DNA of 64,000 bases from Salinigranum halophilum (GCF_007004735.1 NZ_SSNL01000005.1:434001-498000); one strand, 5' to 3'. Counted from the stretch's first letter, positions 9,514 through 19,773 are shown. A program made the numbers and translations. The notes: a model not told the origin generated them from the letters alone.

Positions 9514-11721
9514 TTACTCCACCGAGAACGTGCGTTGCACAGCCTCGGCATCGGTCGCCGACCGTCCGAGGGAGAGCGTGAACTCGCCGGGCTCGACGGT
9601 TCGCTCGCCGTCAGGGCCGACGACACCCATCGCGTCCGGTTCGACCGAGAGTTCGACCTGCCTCGACGCCCCGGCGTCGAGTTCGACGCGCTCGAACGCA
9701 CAGAGTTCTCTGACCGGTTTCGCGCGCGAGGCGTACTCGTCACGGAGGTACGCCTGGACGACCTGGTCGCCCGCGCGGTCGCTCCGGTTCTCGACGGTCA
9801 CGGAGACGCTGACTGACTCGCCGGCGTCGACGGTCTCCGCGGAGACGGTCGCCTCGGTCACCGCGACGTCTGCGTAGCTCAGTCCGTGGCCGAACGCGTA
9901 CAGGGGGTCGTACGACGGCGGGTGTTCGTGTGCGCCGATGGGACAGGGGTGGCGGACGTAGTCGTGGTGAGTAGGGAGGTGCGCCGCCGACCGGGCGAAC
10001 GAGATGGGGAGCGCTCCGCCCGGCTCCGCACCGAGGAGGACGTCCGCGAGCGCTCGGCCGCCCTCGGTCCCGCTCGGCGGGGTGAACAGGACGGCCGAGA
10101 GGGTGTCGGCCGCCCAGGGGAGCGGGAGCGGCCGGCCCGACGAGAGGACCAGGACGGTCGGCGTGCCGGTCGCGTGGACCGCCTCCAGGAGGTCGCGCTG
10201 GGGGCGGGGCAGCTCGAAGTGGTGCCGGGAGGGGAAACGCCCCGTCTCCGTGCGGCTCATCTCGCTCGGACCGAACTCGTGGAGATACCAGCCCTCACCG
10301 AGCGCGACGACGGCGACGTCGGCGTCGCGGGCGGCGTCGACGGCGGCGTCGATGTCCTCGTCACCGTCGTGGGTCACGCCGGGTTCGTAGGTGACGGCGG
10401 CGGCGTCCGCGAGGGCCGCACGGAATGTCACACCCTCGCTCGGGTCGAGGACGCTCCACCCGCCGACCTGGGCCGTGCGGTCGTCCGCGTTGGGGCCCGT
10501 CAGGAGGATGTCCTCGTCGCCGTCGAGCGGGAGGAGACCGTCGTTCTCGAGGAGCGTGATACCGCTGCGGGCGACCTCGTGTGCGAGGTCGGTGTGGTCC
10601 TCGCTGCGGAGGACGGAGTCGAGGCGGTCGGTGTCGACGAGGGGAGATTCGAACAGCCCCAGGTCGCGCTTGAGCGCGAGGACTCGCCGGACGGCCTCGT
10701 CGAGGAGCGCCTCGCCGAGGTCACCGGCGTCGACGAGGTCGACGATGGCCTCGGCGTGGCGCGTCCCGTTCACCGAGCCGATGTCGACGCCGGCGGTGAG
10801 CGCGTCGCCGACCGCCCGCTGGGAGGTCTCGGCCGTCTGGTGGTCGGCGTGGAGCATCTCGACGCCGTTCCAGTCGGAGGCGACGACGCCGTCGAAGCCC
10901 AGTTCCGCACGGAGTTGGCCGCGGAGGAACCGCGTCGACCCGTGGGCGGGTTCGCCGTCGATGGAGTTGTAACAGGGCATGACGCTCCTGACACCTTCGT
11001 CGAGCACGCGCGAGAAGGGCGGGACGAAGACGCGGTGGAACGTCGTCCGGGAGACCTCGACCGGCGACGCGTCTTCCCCTCTGAGGGGGCCGCCGTACGC
11101 CGGGAAGTGCTTGGCAGTGGCCGCGACCGTCTCGTCCGTGTCCAGCGCGTCGCCCTGGAGACCGCGGGCCTTCGCGGCGGCCATCTCGGCGACGAGCGTC
11201 GGCGACTCGCCGAACGTCTCGAAGGTGCGCCCCCAGCGGGGGTCGCGGGCGACGTCACAGGTCGGCCCGTAGTTGGTCGTCACGCCGGTGGCGCGCGCCT
11301 CGCGCGCGGTGACTCGTCCGACGCGCTCGGCCAGGTCGGGCGAGAAGGTGGCCGCCAGCGCGAGGTTCTGGGGGAACACGGTGGTGTGGTCGACGTAGGC
11401 GTGGCCGTGGACCGCATCGACGGGGACGAGAAGCGGAATCCCCGCTCGCGTCTCCTCGACGGCGTATCGCTGGAGTCGGTTCGCGACTTCGGCGGCGTCG
11501 TGCGGGTCGACGTGTGGCGACCCGGCCCAGCCGAACGGGGTCACCGAACCGAGGTGGTGGCTGTCGATGCGCGCCTCGACGTCGTCGACGCTCAACTGTT
11601 CGTCGAGTTCACCGACGTAGATGCCGGCGCACTGTCCCGCCTTCTCCGCGAGCGATAACTCGTCGAGGAGGGTGTCGACGTCGACGCGGCCGTCGTCGTC
11701 ACGAGGGTAGTCGGGATTCAT
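9514..11721 (-). CDS. Glycoside hydrolase family 3 beta-glucosidase-like enzyme
   Basis: A 735-residue GH3 enzyme, predicted to release terminal beta-linked sugars from oligosaccharides or glycosides. Order of domains: TIM barrel (about 15-330), alpha/beta sandwich (about 370-580), and a C-terminal fibronectin-III-like domain (about 620-735). The nucleophile aspartate sits in VVASDWNGVEM (about D283), and KHFPAYGG is the usual barrel motif. The start MNPDYPRDDDGRVDVD is chosen because the frame further upstream runs into the divergent etfB promoter and has no protein-like composition. No signal peptide is seen, so it is probably cytoplasmic and acts on imported sugars. It is divergent from etfB. 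Confidence 0.9.
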   Translation of the reverse strand: MNPDYPRDDDGRVDVDTLLDELSLAEKAGQCAGIYVGELDEQLSVDDVEARIDSHHLGSVTPFGWAGSPHVDPHDAAEVANRLQRYAVEETRAGIPLLVPVDAVHGHAYVDHTTVFPQNLALAATFSPDLAERVGRVTAREARATGVTTNYGPTCDVARDPRWGRTFETFGESPTLVAEMAAAKARGLQGDALDTDETVAATAKHFPAYGGPLRGEDASPVEVSRTTFHRVFVPPFSRVLDEGVRSVMPCYNSIDGEPAHGSTRFLRGQLRAELGFDGVVASDWNGVEMLHADHQTAETSQRAVGDALTAGVDIGSVNGTRHAEAIVDLVDAGDLGEALLDEAVRRVLALKRDLGLFESPLVDTDRLDSVLRSEDHTDLAHEVARSGITLLENDGLLPLDGDEDILLTGPNADDRTAQVGGWSVLDPSEGVTFRAALADAAAVTYEPGVTHDGDEDIDAAVDAARDADVAVVALGEGWYLHEFGPSEMSRTETGRFPSRHHFELPRPQRDLLEAVHATGTPTVLVLSSGRPLPLPWAADTLSAVLFTPPSGTEGGRALADVLLGAEPGGALPISFARSAAHLPTHHDYVRHPCPIGAHEHPPSYDPLYAFGHGLSYADVAVTEATVSAETVDAGESVSVSVTVENRSDRAGDQVVQAYLRDEYASRAKPVRELCAFERVELDAGASRQVELSVEPDAMGVVGPDGERTVEPGEFTLSLGRSATDAEAVQRTFSVE

Positions 11722-11815
11722 GGTGAAAAAATCACTCAGACTCGAAGTAAACCCACCGCATCTCGCGGTGCCTTTTTCGAAACCATTTAGCGCCGAGGAA
11801 GGCGAAGGGTCGATG

Positions 11816-12604
11816 ATGAAGGTTCTCGTCACCGTAAAAGAGGTCGCCGAGGCGGCCGACGACTTCGAAATCGACGGCCTCGACATCGCCTCCGAGTATC
11901 TAGAGTACGACCTGAACGAGTGGGACGAGTACGCGGTCGAAGCCGCCGTTCAACTCCAGGAAGCGGGCCACGCCGACGAGGTGGTGAGCGTCACCATCGG
12001 GCCCGAACGGACCGAGGAGACGGTTCGGATGGCGCTGGCGAAGGGCGTCGACCGCGCCGTCAGGGTGTGGGACGACGACATCGCGGCGGCAGGGCTGCTC
12101 GACGTCGACGCGAAGGCGCGCCTCCTCGAGGCCGTCGTCGCCGAGGAGGAACCCGAACTCGTGCTCACCGGCGTCCAGGCGAACGACGACGGCTTCGGCG
12201 CGACCGGCGTCTCACTCGCCGAGCGCATCGGGTTCGAGTGGGCCGCCGTGGTGAACGACCTGGAACTCGAGGGTGACGTGGCGAAGGTCCACCGCGAACT
12301 CGAAGGCGGCGTCGAAGAGCACACCGAAGTCGACCTTCCCGCGGTCCTGACCATCCAGACGGGTATCAACGAGCCGCGGTACGCCTCACTCCGCGGCATC
12401 CGCCAGGCGCAGTCGAAGGAGATCGCGCCGAAGACGCTCGCAGACCTGGGGCTGGACGCCAGCGCCGTCGAGAGTTCGTTCTCCATGACCGCGATGTACG
12501 AACCCGAGACCGAGTCGGACGCGACCATCTTCGAGGGTGACGCTGAGACGACCGCCGCGGAACTCGCGACGGTCCTCCGCGAGAAGGGGGTGGGTGCGGA
12601 ATGA
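11816..12604 (+). CDS. etfB: Electron transfer flavoprotein beta subunit
   Basis: ETF beta subunit (262 residues, MKVLVTVKEVAE start), the AMP-binding half of a heterodimer that carries electrons from flavoprotein dehydrogenases (for example acyl-CoA dehydrogenases) to the respiratory chain. The N-terminal VLVTVKEV strand, the LTGVQANDDGFGATG loop and the PAVLTIQTGINEPRYASLRGI segment are family hallmarks. Two ATGs lie in tandem (11813 and 11816); a purine-rich stretch GAAGGCGAAGGG precedes them. The stop overlaps the etfA start by 4 nt. Confidence 0.95.
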   Translation: MKVLVTVKEVAEAADDFEIDGLDIASEYLEYDLNEWDEYAVEAAVQLQEAGHADEVVSVTIGPERTEETVRMALAKGVDRAVRVWDDDIAAAGLLDVDAKARLLEAVVAEEEPELVLTGVQANDDGFGATGVSLAERIGFEWAAVVNDLELEGDVAKVHRELEGGVEEHTEVDLPAVLTIQTGINEPRYASLRGIRQAQSKEIAPKTLADLGLDASAVESSFSMTAMYEPETESDATIFEGDAETTAAELATVLREKGVGAE

Positions 12605-13551
12605 CGGTGCTTGCCGTCGCCGACCACCGTCGAGGCGAACTCCGCGACGTGAGCTACGAACTCGTCACCGCCGGGCGTGAACTCGCAGAAGCGCTCGACG
12701 CGGAACTGCACGTCGCGGTCGTCTCCGGCGACGTCGAGGCCTTCGCCGAGCACCTCTCGCTCGACGGCGTCGACACCGTCCACACGGTCGCCCACGGCGA
12801 GGAGTTCAACCACGACGTGTACGTGCAGGCGCTGGAGGCGCTCGACGCCGAAGTCGACCCGACGGTGCTTCTGATGCCGAACTCGGTGAACGGGCTCGAC
12901 TACGCCCCCGCCGTCGCCTCGTCGCTCGGCCTCCCGCTCGTGAGCGACGCCGTCGCGCTCGCGTGGGACGACGGTCTCACCGTGACGCGAGAGATGTACG
13001 CCTCGAAGGTCGAGACGACCGTCGACGTGGACGCCGACCGGGTCGCCGTGACGATTCGCGGTGGCGAGTGGGGCCCCACGGAGGACCACGGGTCGCCGGC
13101 CGTCGAGGCGTTCGACCTGACGGTCGACGAATCCCGTGTCCGCTCGCGCGTCACGGGCTTCGAGGAGGTCGGCGGTGGCGACGTCGACATCGCCGACGCC
13201 GACGTCCTCGTCTCGGTGGGCCGCGGCATCGAAGAGGAGGAGAACATCGAACTCGTCGAGGAACTCGCCGACGCGATGGGCGCGACGCTCTCCGCCTCGC
13301 GGCCCATCGTCGACAACGGCTGGCTCCCGAAGAACCGGCAGGTGGGCCAGTCCGGGAAGGTGGTCACGCCCGACGTCTACCTCGCCATCGGCATCTCAGG
13401 CGCGGTCCAGCACGTCGCCGGGATGAAAGGTGCGGAGACCATCATCGCCATCAACACCGACCCGAACGCGCCTATCTTCGACATCGCCGACTACGGCATC
13501 GTGGGCGACCTCTTCGACGTCGTCCCCGCGCTCGTCGAGCAGTTCCGGTAG
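12601..13551 (+). CDS. etfA: Electron transfer flavoprotein alpha subunit
   Basis: ETF alpha subunit (316 residues), which binds the FAD. The C-terminal FAD domain is complete and near consensus: [35 protein letters not shown] and [17 protein letters not shown]. It overlaps etfB by 4 nt, so the two subunits are translationally coupled. No ETF:quinone oxidoreductase (fixC/X) follows, so the electron acceptor is encoded elsewhere. Confidence 0.96.
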   Translation: MTVLAVADHRRGELRDVSYELVTAGRELAEALDAELHVAVVSGDVEAFAEHLSLDGVDTVHTVAHGEEFNHDVYVQALEALDAEVDPTVLLMPNSVNGLDYAPAVASSLGLPLVSDAVALAWDDGLTVTREMYASKVETTVDVDADRVAVTIRGGEWGPTEDHGSPAVEAFDLTVDESRVRSRVTGFEEVGGGDVDIADADVLVSVGRGIEEEENIELVEELADAMGATLSASRPIVDNGWLPKNRQVGQSGKVVTPDVYLAIGISGAVQHVAGMKGAETIIAINTDPNAPIFDIADYGIVGDLFDVVPALVEQFR

Positions 13552-13618
13552 CGAACGACCGTCTCGAGCGCGAACGGCGGTCGGGGAGCGAGCGGTGACC
13601 GGTGACCGGGTGACGCCA

Positions 13619-14074
13619 CTACGCTACCTCGATCGTGACCGCTTCTGAATCACCGTCGCTGTCGAGCGATTCGTCGGCCGCGGCCAGGTCGGCGAGCGCC
13701 AGCTCGACGTTCCGCGCGTTGGCCTTCCACACCGCGTCGAAGAGGACGCCGACGACGGGGACGGAACCGACCGCGACGTCGACCGCGACGTTCGCGAGCA
13801 TCCGAAGCAGGGTGGTGAACGAGACGCCGAGGCGTGCGGATTCGAGGACGATGTACAGCGAGAGCCCGGCCCCGACGACGTCGCCGACGTTGCCCGGGAG
13901 CGCGCTCAAGAGCGGGTCGAGCCCGACGCGGAAGTCGGTCCCGGGGACGCGGACGCTGTCGTCGAGGAGTCGCCGCACGAACTGCATCCGCCTGACCGCC
14001 GCCTCGTCGACCGTCGACGGGAGGTCGACGGTGCCTTCGAACGAGTCTTCGGGGTCGTGAGCACGGGTAACCAT
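13619..14074 (-). CDS. DUF4112 membrane protein
   Basis: A 151-residue protein with the DUF4112 pattern: basic N-terminus, LDDSVRVPGTDFRVGLDPLLSALPGNVGDVVGAG, then hydrophobic segments and VPVVGVLFDAVWKANARN. The family has no established function. It stands alone, converging on etfA and divergent from the prenyl synthase gene. Confidence 0.85.
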   Translation of the reverse strand: MVTRAHDPEDSFEGTVDLPSTVDEAAVRRMQFVRRLLDDSVRVPGTDFRVGLDPLLSALPGNVGDVVGAGLSLYIVLESARLGVSFTTLLRMLANVAVDVAVGSVPVVGVLFDAVWKANARNVELALADLAAADESLDSDGDSEAVTIEVA

Positions 14075-14250
14075 ACGTCAAACGTGAGGGCGACGAGGGG
14101 AAAAAGTGACGTGTGGGTTCGAGCCACGACCGAGCGGGCTCGTCGATGGGCGCGCGTCACGGTCACAGCCATCGCTCGGACACCGAGGCCGACGGCGAGA
14201 GACCTCTCGGTTCCGTTACCTACTTGCCTCCGCCGTCCTGAGACCCGCCA

Positions 14251-15093
14251 ATGGAGTATCTGGAGCGCCGGGTCGGGCTCGTGAACGACCGACTCGAAGA
14301 GGTGGTCGAGGCGGTCGACCCGCCCGAGCTGTCCGACGAGCTCGAACACGTGGCGCTCTCCGGCGGCAAGCGGGTCCGCCCTGCCGTCACCGTCCTCTCG
14401 TGTGAGGCGGTCGGCGGCGCACCCTCGGCGGCCGTGGACTTCGCCGTCGCGGTCGAACTCGTCCACAACGCCTCGCTCGTCATCGACGACATCATCGACC
14501 GCTCCGGGGTCCGACGGGGGAAGCCGAGCGCGTGGGCCGAGTACGGCTACGGTCCCGCCATCGTCTGCTCGGACGGCCTCCTGGGAGAGGCGTTCGCCCT
14601 CCTCTCCGTGGACGACCAGGCGACACAGATCGTCGCGGAGGCGATGGTCGAACTGAGCGAGGGGGAGGCGACAGAACTCGTCGCCCGGCCCACGACCGAC
14701 GACGAGTACATGACGCTCGCCCGCCGGAAGACGGGCGTCCTGTTCCGCGCGGCGGCCGAACTCGGCGTCGTCGCGGCGGGCGGAGAGATGGCGACCGTCG
14801 AGGCCTTCGGCGAGTACGCAGAGCGCGTCGGAGTGGCCTTTCAGATCCGCGACGACGTCCTCGACGCGACGGCCGACGCCGACGACCTGGGGAAACCCAC
14901 CGGACAGGACGAGGCGATGGACCGCCCCTCGCTGGTGCAGGTGACCGGCATCGCGCCCGAGGAGGCGAACGAGCGGGCGCGCGCGGAGGCCGACCAGGCT
15001 CTCGCGGCGCTCGAAAACGCCGACCCCGAGGAGACGGCGGCGCTGGGCTATCTGCGTGACCTCGCGGAGTTCGTCGTCGTCCGCGAGCGGTAA
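14251..15093 (+). CDS. Trans-isoprenyl diphosphate synthase
   Basis: Polyprenyl synthetase family, 280 residues: condenses isopentenyl diphosphate with allylic diphosphates to make the C15-C20 precursors of archaeal lipids or quinone tails. Visible motifs are GGKRVRP (38-44), the first aspartate-rich motif DDIID (79-83) and the second, RDDVLD, near residue 200. Residues just upstream of the first aspartate motif are small (HNASLV), which in this family permits products longer than C15, but the chain length cannot be set from sequence alone. The protein is shorter than typical GGPP synthases (about 320-350) and may be a paralogue. Confidence 0.9.
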   Translation: MEYLERRVGLVNDRLEEVVEAVDPPELSDELEHVALSGGKRVRPAVTVLSCEAVGGAPSAAVDFAVAVELVHNASLVIDDIIDRSGVRRGKPSAWAEYGYGPAIVCSDGLLGEAFALLSVDDQATQIVAEAMVELSEGEATELVARPTTDDEYMTLARRKTGVLFRAAAELGVVAAGGEMATVEAFGEYAERVGVAFQIRDDVLDATADADDLGKPTGQDEAMDRPSLVQVTGIAPEEANERARAEADQALAALENADPEETAALGYLRDLAEFVVVRER

Positions 15094-15123
15094 GCGACAC
15101 CCGCAACGGTCCGGACGGGGCGG

Positions 15124-16248
15124 TCACGCGGAGGCGTCGGTCTCGACGCCGGTGGGAAAGCGTGACTCGGCGATGGCGAACGCGAGCGTACTCAACACAC
15201 CGAGGAGCGTCCCCGCCGTGAGCGCGACGGCGAGGTCGGTCAGCGAGAGCGAGGTGGCCCCCGGCACGGCCGGCAGGAAGAACCCCGAGAGGGCGTGGAG
15301 GACGACCGCGATGGCGACCACGTAGAAGGGCGCGTTGAGGTAGCGCCACTTGAAGCGGTCGGCGAGGTACTCGTCGGTCACCTGCCCCAGCGAGGAGGTG
15401 ATGCCAGCGGCGGCGAACCACTGGACCGCCCCGTGGACGACCGCGGCCAGGACGACGCCGACGCCGAGTTGTCCCGGGACGCCAGCGTCGACGGTGCGGA
15501 GGAGTTCGAAGCCGCGGACGCCGCCGACGACCATGAGCGCGGCGGCGACGACGTAGGTGATGAGCGTCGCGCGGCCGGCGTAGAGGAGGTTGCGCCCGCG
15601 TTCGGCGACGTCGTCGACGACCGTCTCCAGGCCCAGCCCTCGAAAGAGCGTGTACAGGCCCAGGAGGGCGGAGATGAGGCCCAAGACGACCGCACCCGGG
15701 ACGTCGAAGTACGAGGCGATGGTGACGAACGGGTAGATGAGGAGGAGAATCCCGAGCGGAACGAGAATCGTCCCCCGCGTCTCGGGGTCGTCGAGCACCT
15801 GTTTCATCGTGTAGTACATCGATTCGAGGTCCTGGGCCTGTCGGACGACCACGCGTCGGACCCCGTCGATGGGCACCCGCGACCGGATGACCGGGAGGAC
15901 CGACTCGTCCTGTGCCCCGTCGGTGATGACGATGGCGCGGACGTTCTCTCCGGTCTGGAGGGCGGCGAGCACCTCGTCGATCTCCTCGCCGATGGCGCGG
16001 TTCGCTTTCACGTCCGAGCCGTCGATACCGGTGACGGCCGCGACCTCGACCTCTTCGCCGCCCTCGGCGAGGAGGTCGTCGTGGGTGTGGATGCCCTGGA
16101 AGAGCACGTTGATGTCGGAGTCCTCCGGGTCGGCCGTCGCCAGGGCGACTGCAGCCGTCTCGACGGCGTCTCGGCCGACGACCGGCGTCTCGAAGCCAGT
16201 CTTGCGACCGAGGTCGTCGTCGAGGTCGACACAGAGGACCAACAGCAT
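15124..16248 (-). CDS. DUF373 family integral membrane protein
   Basis: A 374-residue archaeal protein. The N-terminal third (MLLVLCVDLDDDLGRKTG to about residue 145) is a soluble alpha/beta domain with conserved acidic loops and the AIVITDGAQDE strand; the rest has about six membrane helices. The family is widespread in archaea but has no assigned activity. I chose the start at 16248 since the longer frame upstream overlaps the divergent gene and is not protein-like. AGATATACG on this strand, about 20-27 nt upstream of the start, may be the TATA box of a leaderless transcript. Confidence 0.85.
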   Translation of the reverse strand: MLLVLCVDLDDDLGRKTGFETPVVGRDAVETAAVALATADPEDSDINVLFQGIHTHDDLLAEGGEEVEVAAVTGIDGSDVKANRAIGEEIDEVLAALQTGENVRAIVITDGAQDESVLPVIRSRVPIDGVRRVVVRQAQDLESMYYTMKQVLDDPETRGTILVPLGILLLIYPFVTIASYFDVPGAVVLGLISALLGLYTLFRGLGLETVVDDVAERGRNLLYAGRATLITYVVAAALMVVGGVRGFELLRTVDAGVPGQLGVGVVLAAVVHGAVQWFAAAGITSSLGQVTDEYLADRFKWRYLNAPFYVVAIAVVLHALSGFFLPAVPGATSLSLTDLAVALTAGTLLGVLSTLAFAIAESRFPTGVETDASA

Positions 16249-16380
16249 CGCGGAGAGGTACGTCGTCGTCGTATATCTGTTTTCGGGACGAGGGCGGAAT
16301 CGGCTGACGGGGATGGTGGGCGACGGGACGGGCGGGCCGGACGGCGGCAGGGTTAATCCACGGCCGTCCGAAGCGCTCGT

Positions 16381-17235
16381 GTGCCCCCCTCGTCGGTCCA
16401 CCCGCCCACAGTCGAGTGGGAGTTCAGCCCCGCCACGACCCGCCCGCTCCGCCTCCTCGTGTACACCGCCGTCGGCCTCGGCGTCGGCCCAGTCTGTGGT
16501 CTCGTCGTCCTCGTGGGCGCGACGCTCGTCGGGAGCGGCGGCGTCCAGATTGCCCTCTTCGTGCTCGTGCTCGCCCTCTTCGTCGGTCTCGGCGTCGGGA
16601 GTGGCCGCGCGCTGTTCGCGCTGGGGAACGCCCCGCCCGAGGTCCACGAGACCGTCCGCGCGCTCTCGCGGAGGCGCGTCGTCGCCAGCGTACTGCTCGG
16701 GACGGGGCTCGGCGTCGCCGGCCTGTGGTGGACCGACGTCGGCTTCGAACTCGTCGTCGGTGGCGTCGTCGCGGGCTTCGCCGCCCTCGTCGTCGGGGCG
16801 GGACTGCAGTCGGAGGGTGTCGTCGACGGCGACACCGGGGAGCTGACGTACGCCGGGCACACCGTCCCGGTCGACGCGATTCGACGCGTCCGCTCCTGGC
16901 GACTCGGGAGGTTCGTGGTGATGGTCGTCACCTACCACCCCGGGCGGGTCGGCGCGTCGACGCCGCGGTTCGTCGTGTGCTCCGAGGCGGCCCGCGACGC
17001 AGTCAACGCGGGGGTGGCGCGGGCGACGCCCGACGACGACACCGCCGTCGAGGAGGGAACGCGAGCGCCGCGAGCGGTGCGAGCCGTCGCCGCGGCGTTC
17101 GGACTCGCCTGTCTGGCGGCCGGGCCGGTGCTGTGGGTGCTCGTTCCACCGGACGGTCGCCTGTTCGCGGGGTATCTCGGGCTCTTCGGCCTCCTCTTCG
17201 GAGCGCTGTTCGTCCGGTACGCAGTCGTCGCCTGA
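16381..17235 (+). CDS. Hypothetical integral membrane protein
   Basis: A 284-residue protein with a GTG start (GTGCCCCCC), four to six hydrophobic segments (about 27-75, 97-140, 225-284) and a central soluble stretch (about 145-200) with VDGDTGELTYAGHTVPVDAIRRVRSW, which resembles a small beta-sandwich of bacterial PH-like type. I do not recognise the family. A TATA-like GGTTAATCC lies about 27-33 nt upstream, consistent with a leaderless transcript from the GTG. Confidence 0.65.
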   Translation: MPPSSVHPPTVEWEFSPATTRPLRLLVYTAVGLGVGPVCGLVVLVGATLVGSGGVQIALFVLVLALFVGLGVGSGRALFALGNAPPEVHETVRALSRRRVVASVLLGTGLGVAGLWWTDVGFELVVGGVVAGFAALVVGAGLQSEGVVDGDTGELTYAGHTVPVDAIRRVRSWRLGRFVVMVVTYHPGRVGASTPRFVVCSEAARDAVNAGVARATPDDDTAVEEGTRAPRAVRAVAAAFGLACLAAGPVLWVLVPPDGRLFAGYLGLFGLLFGALFVRYAVVA

Positions 17236-17251
17236 GACGGGGGGTCGCGCG

Positions 17252-18214
17252 TCAGTCGTCGGCGCTCGCCGCCTGCGGACGGTCGGTCGCCGCGTCCCCC
17301 GCCGCGACGGCCGCACGGTAGCGCCGGAGTTTGCGCACGAGCAGGAAGAGCAACACGCCGTCCCAGAGAACGATGAACGCGAACGTGGTGAGGCCGCTCA
17401 TCGGCAGTACTCGGGGGAGAATCGTCGTGAGCGAGTTGTACGTCCCGTGCAGCAGCGCGGCGACGAGCAGGCCCTTCACTACGAGCGGGCCGTAGTGGTC
17501 GTCGGTGAACTTCGCGAGGCCGAGATAGTAGCCCGCGAAGGCGGAGTACAGGACGTGCCCGGGGCCGGCGAGCGAGCGGGCGACAGTGGTCGGGATGGTG
17601 GCCGCGAGGACCGGCCCGCCGCTCTGGATGGCCGTCAGCGCGTTCTGTGCGATGTAGATGACGTTCTCGATGGAGGCGAATCCCAGGCCGGCGGCCGCGC
17701 CGTACATCGCCCCGTCGATGACGGCGTCGAACTCGGAGCGGTCGTACGCGTACAGGCGGACGGCCAGCCACTTGACCAGTTCCTCGCCGGGGCCGACGAC
17801 GAGGAAGAACAGGAGGATGGAGCCGACGACGGGAATCTGTCGGAAGACAGTCCCGGCGGCGGTGTTGACGAGGGCGGCGAAACTCGCGAGCAGTCCCCCG
17901 AGGACGAACGTGACCGCGAGCGTCCCGACCGGTTCGGGGTCGACGTCTTGTCGGCGGATGTACCAGACGAGGAGGAGCGCCGGAATCACCGACACGGCCG
18001 AGAACACGGCCAGGAAGGGGTCCGTGGCGAACAGGCCGAACGCCACGAAGAACTGTCCGAGCAGTACGAGTGCGGCGAGTGCGACGACGAGGACGCGCCA
18101 GTTGGCGGCGAGCGTTTCGTACATCGCGACGGAGAGCCGGTCACCGAGCGTTCGCGGCTCCCACGTCGTCACACCATGCGTGTCGACGGACGACTCGTCC
18201 GAGGACGTGGGCAT
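17252..18214 (-). CDS. PrsW-family intramembrane metalloprotease
   Basis: A 320-residue polytopic membrane protein with the PrsW glutamyl/CPBP-related motifs: PGEELVKW in one helix, GFASIENVIYI in the next, GPGHVLYSAFAGYYLG and a final LLHGTYNSL. These supply the glutamates and histidines thought to bind the catalytic metal. In bacteria PrsW cleaves an anti-sigma factor; the archaeal substrate is unknown. The start MPTSSDESS is preferred over one 42 nt upstream. The gene converges on the preceding membrane protein gene. Confidence 0.88.
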   Translation of the reverse strand: MPTSSDESSVDTHGVTTWEPRTLGDRLSVAMYETLAANWRVLVVALAALVLLGQFFVAFGLFATDPFLAVFSAVSVIPALLLVWYIRRQDVDPEPVGTLAVTFVLGGLLASFAALVNTAAGTVFRQIPVVGSILLFFLVVGPGEELVKWLAVRLYAYDRSEFDAVIDGAMYGAAAGLGFASIENVIYIAQNALTAIQSGGPVLAATIPTTVARSLAGPGHVLYSAFAGYYLGLAKFTDDHYGPLVVKGLLVAALLHGTYNSLTTILPRVLPMSGLTTFAFIVLWDGVLLFLLVRKLRRYRAAVAAGDAATDRPQAASADD

Positions 18215-18444
18215 GCGTTCTGTCCCCCGGACGCCAGCCTGAAGAGTTATGTGCAATAGATTTCGAGTGAATCTAACACAGAGCGCTGGGACAGGACAGT
18301 CTCGGTCAAGCGAGGGAGGCCTGGTTCGGTACTCCTGACAGCCACTTCGCGTCTGGAGGTGATTTAAACGATTTTAGTAGGTGGAACGAGAGGCAGGGGT
18401 ATGGACAGACGACAAACAAGTAGCCGTGGCTTCCAGCCCCATCG

Positions 18445-19773
18445 ATGGTAAACGTCGCGCTCTCGCTGGCACAGGTCGTCGTTGCGCTGGCTCTCGTGGT
18501 ACTCAACGGCTTTTTCGTCGCTGCAGAGTTCGCCTTCGTACGGATACGAGGGACATCGGTCGAACAACTTGCCGAGGAGGGGCGCCCCGGCGCGGGGACG
18601 CTCCAGGAGGTGATGGCGGATCTCGACGACTATCTCGCGACGACACAACTCGGGATCACCATCGCCTCGCTCGGATTGGGGTGGGTCGGCGAACCGGCCG
18701 TGGCGTCGCTCATCGAGCCCGTGCTGGCACCGATTCTCCCGGCGGGGCTCATCCATCTGGTCGCCTTCGCGGTCGGCTTTAGTTTCATCACGTTCCTCCA
18801 CGTCGTCTTCGGAGAACTCGCGCCGAAGACGCTCGCAATCGCCCAGACCGAGCGACTCTCTCTGTTTCTCGCCCCGCCGATGAAGGTGTTCTACTACCTC
18901 CTCTATCCGGGAATCGTCGTCTTCAACGGGGCTGCCAACGCGTTCACGCGAGCACTCGGCGTGCCACCCGCTTCCGAAACGGACGAGACGCTCGGCGAAC
19001 GGGAACTCCTTCGGGTCCTGACCCGGTCCGGCGAGGAAGGGGACATCGACGTTGCGGAAGTGACGATGATCGAGCGTGTCTTCGACCTCGACGACATCGT
19101 GGTGCGGGAGGTCATGGTTCCACGACCGGACGTGGTGAGCGTTCCGGCGGATGCCTCGCTCTCTGACCTCCAGTCGGTCGTCCTCGAAGCTGGTCACACG
19201 CGCTATCCGGTTCTCGATGCCGACGACGGCGACCAGGTGGTCGGATTCGTCGACGTGAAAGACGTTTTACGAGCGGAGGTAGAGGGCGGAGAGGCCGAGT
19301 CAGTCGGCGACATCGCCCGCGAGATTCTCATCGTCCCCGAGACGATGGCACTGAGCGACCTCCTGAGACAGTTCAGGGAAGACCAACAGCAGATGGCCGC
19401 CGTTATCGACGAGTGGGGGGCGTTCGAGGGGATGGCAACGGTCGAAGACGTCGTCGAGGCGCTCGTCGGAGACCTCCGAGACGAGTTCGACGTGGACGAG
19501 CGTGAGCCGTCGATTCGCCAGCACGACGACGGGTACGACATCGACGGCAGCGTCCCGTTGTCGAAGGTCAACGACCTGATCGAGGGGGAGTTCACGAGTG
19601 ACGAGGTCGAGACGATCGGTGGACTGGTACTCGAACACCTCGACCGTGCGCCAGAACGTGGCGATCGCGTCGAGGTTGCCGGATACGTTGTCGAGGTGAT
19701 GAGCGTCGAGGGGACCCGAATTTCGACGGTCTGGGTCCACAAAGGTGAGGTGGACGACCCAGTCGTGGACTGA
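18445..19773 (+). CDS. CNNM/CorC family membrane protein with CBS pair
   Basis: A 442-residue protein with the DUF21/CNNM transmembrane domain (about 1-190; four hydrophobic segments, including NGFFVAAEFAFVRIR and FGELAPKTLAI), a CBS domain pair (about 215-340; VMVPRPDVVSV and GVIDEWG-like VIDEWGAFEGMAT) and a C-terminal CorC/HlyC domain (about 355-435). Members affect Mg2+ (or other cation) efflux and sense Mg-ATP via the CBS pair; the older name hemolysin is misleading. A TATA-like TGATTTAAACG about 80 nt upstream suggests its own promoter. Confidence 0.9.
   Translation: MVNVALSLAQVVVALALVVLNGFFVAAEFAFVRIRGTSVEQLAEEGRPGAGTLQEVMADLDDYLATTQLGITIASLGLGWVGEPAVASLIEPVLAPILPAGLIHLVAFAVGFSFITFLHVVFGELAPKTLAIAQTERLSLFLAPPMKVFYYLLYPGIVVFNGAANAFTRALGVPPASETDETLGERELLRVLTRSGEEGDIDVAEVTMIERVFDLDDIVVREVMVPRPDVVSVPADASLSDLQSVVLEAGHTRYPVLDADDGDQVVGFVDVKDVLRAEVEGGEAESVGDIAREILIVPETMALSDLLRQFREDQQQMAAVIDEWGAFEGMATVEDVVEALVGDLRDEFDVDEREPSIRQHDDGYDIDGSVPLSKVNDLIEGEFTSDEVETIGGLVLEHLDRAPERGDRVEVAGYVVEVMSVEGTRISTVWVHKGEVDDPVVD

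Noticed and set aside
11722-11886. N-terminal extension of the GH3 enzyme
   Set aside because: The extra 55 codons overlap the etfB promoter and start, and show no signal peptide or domain.
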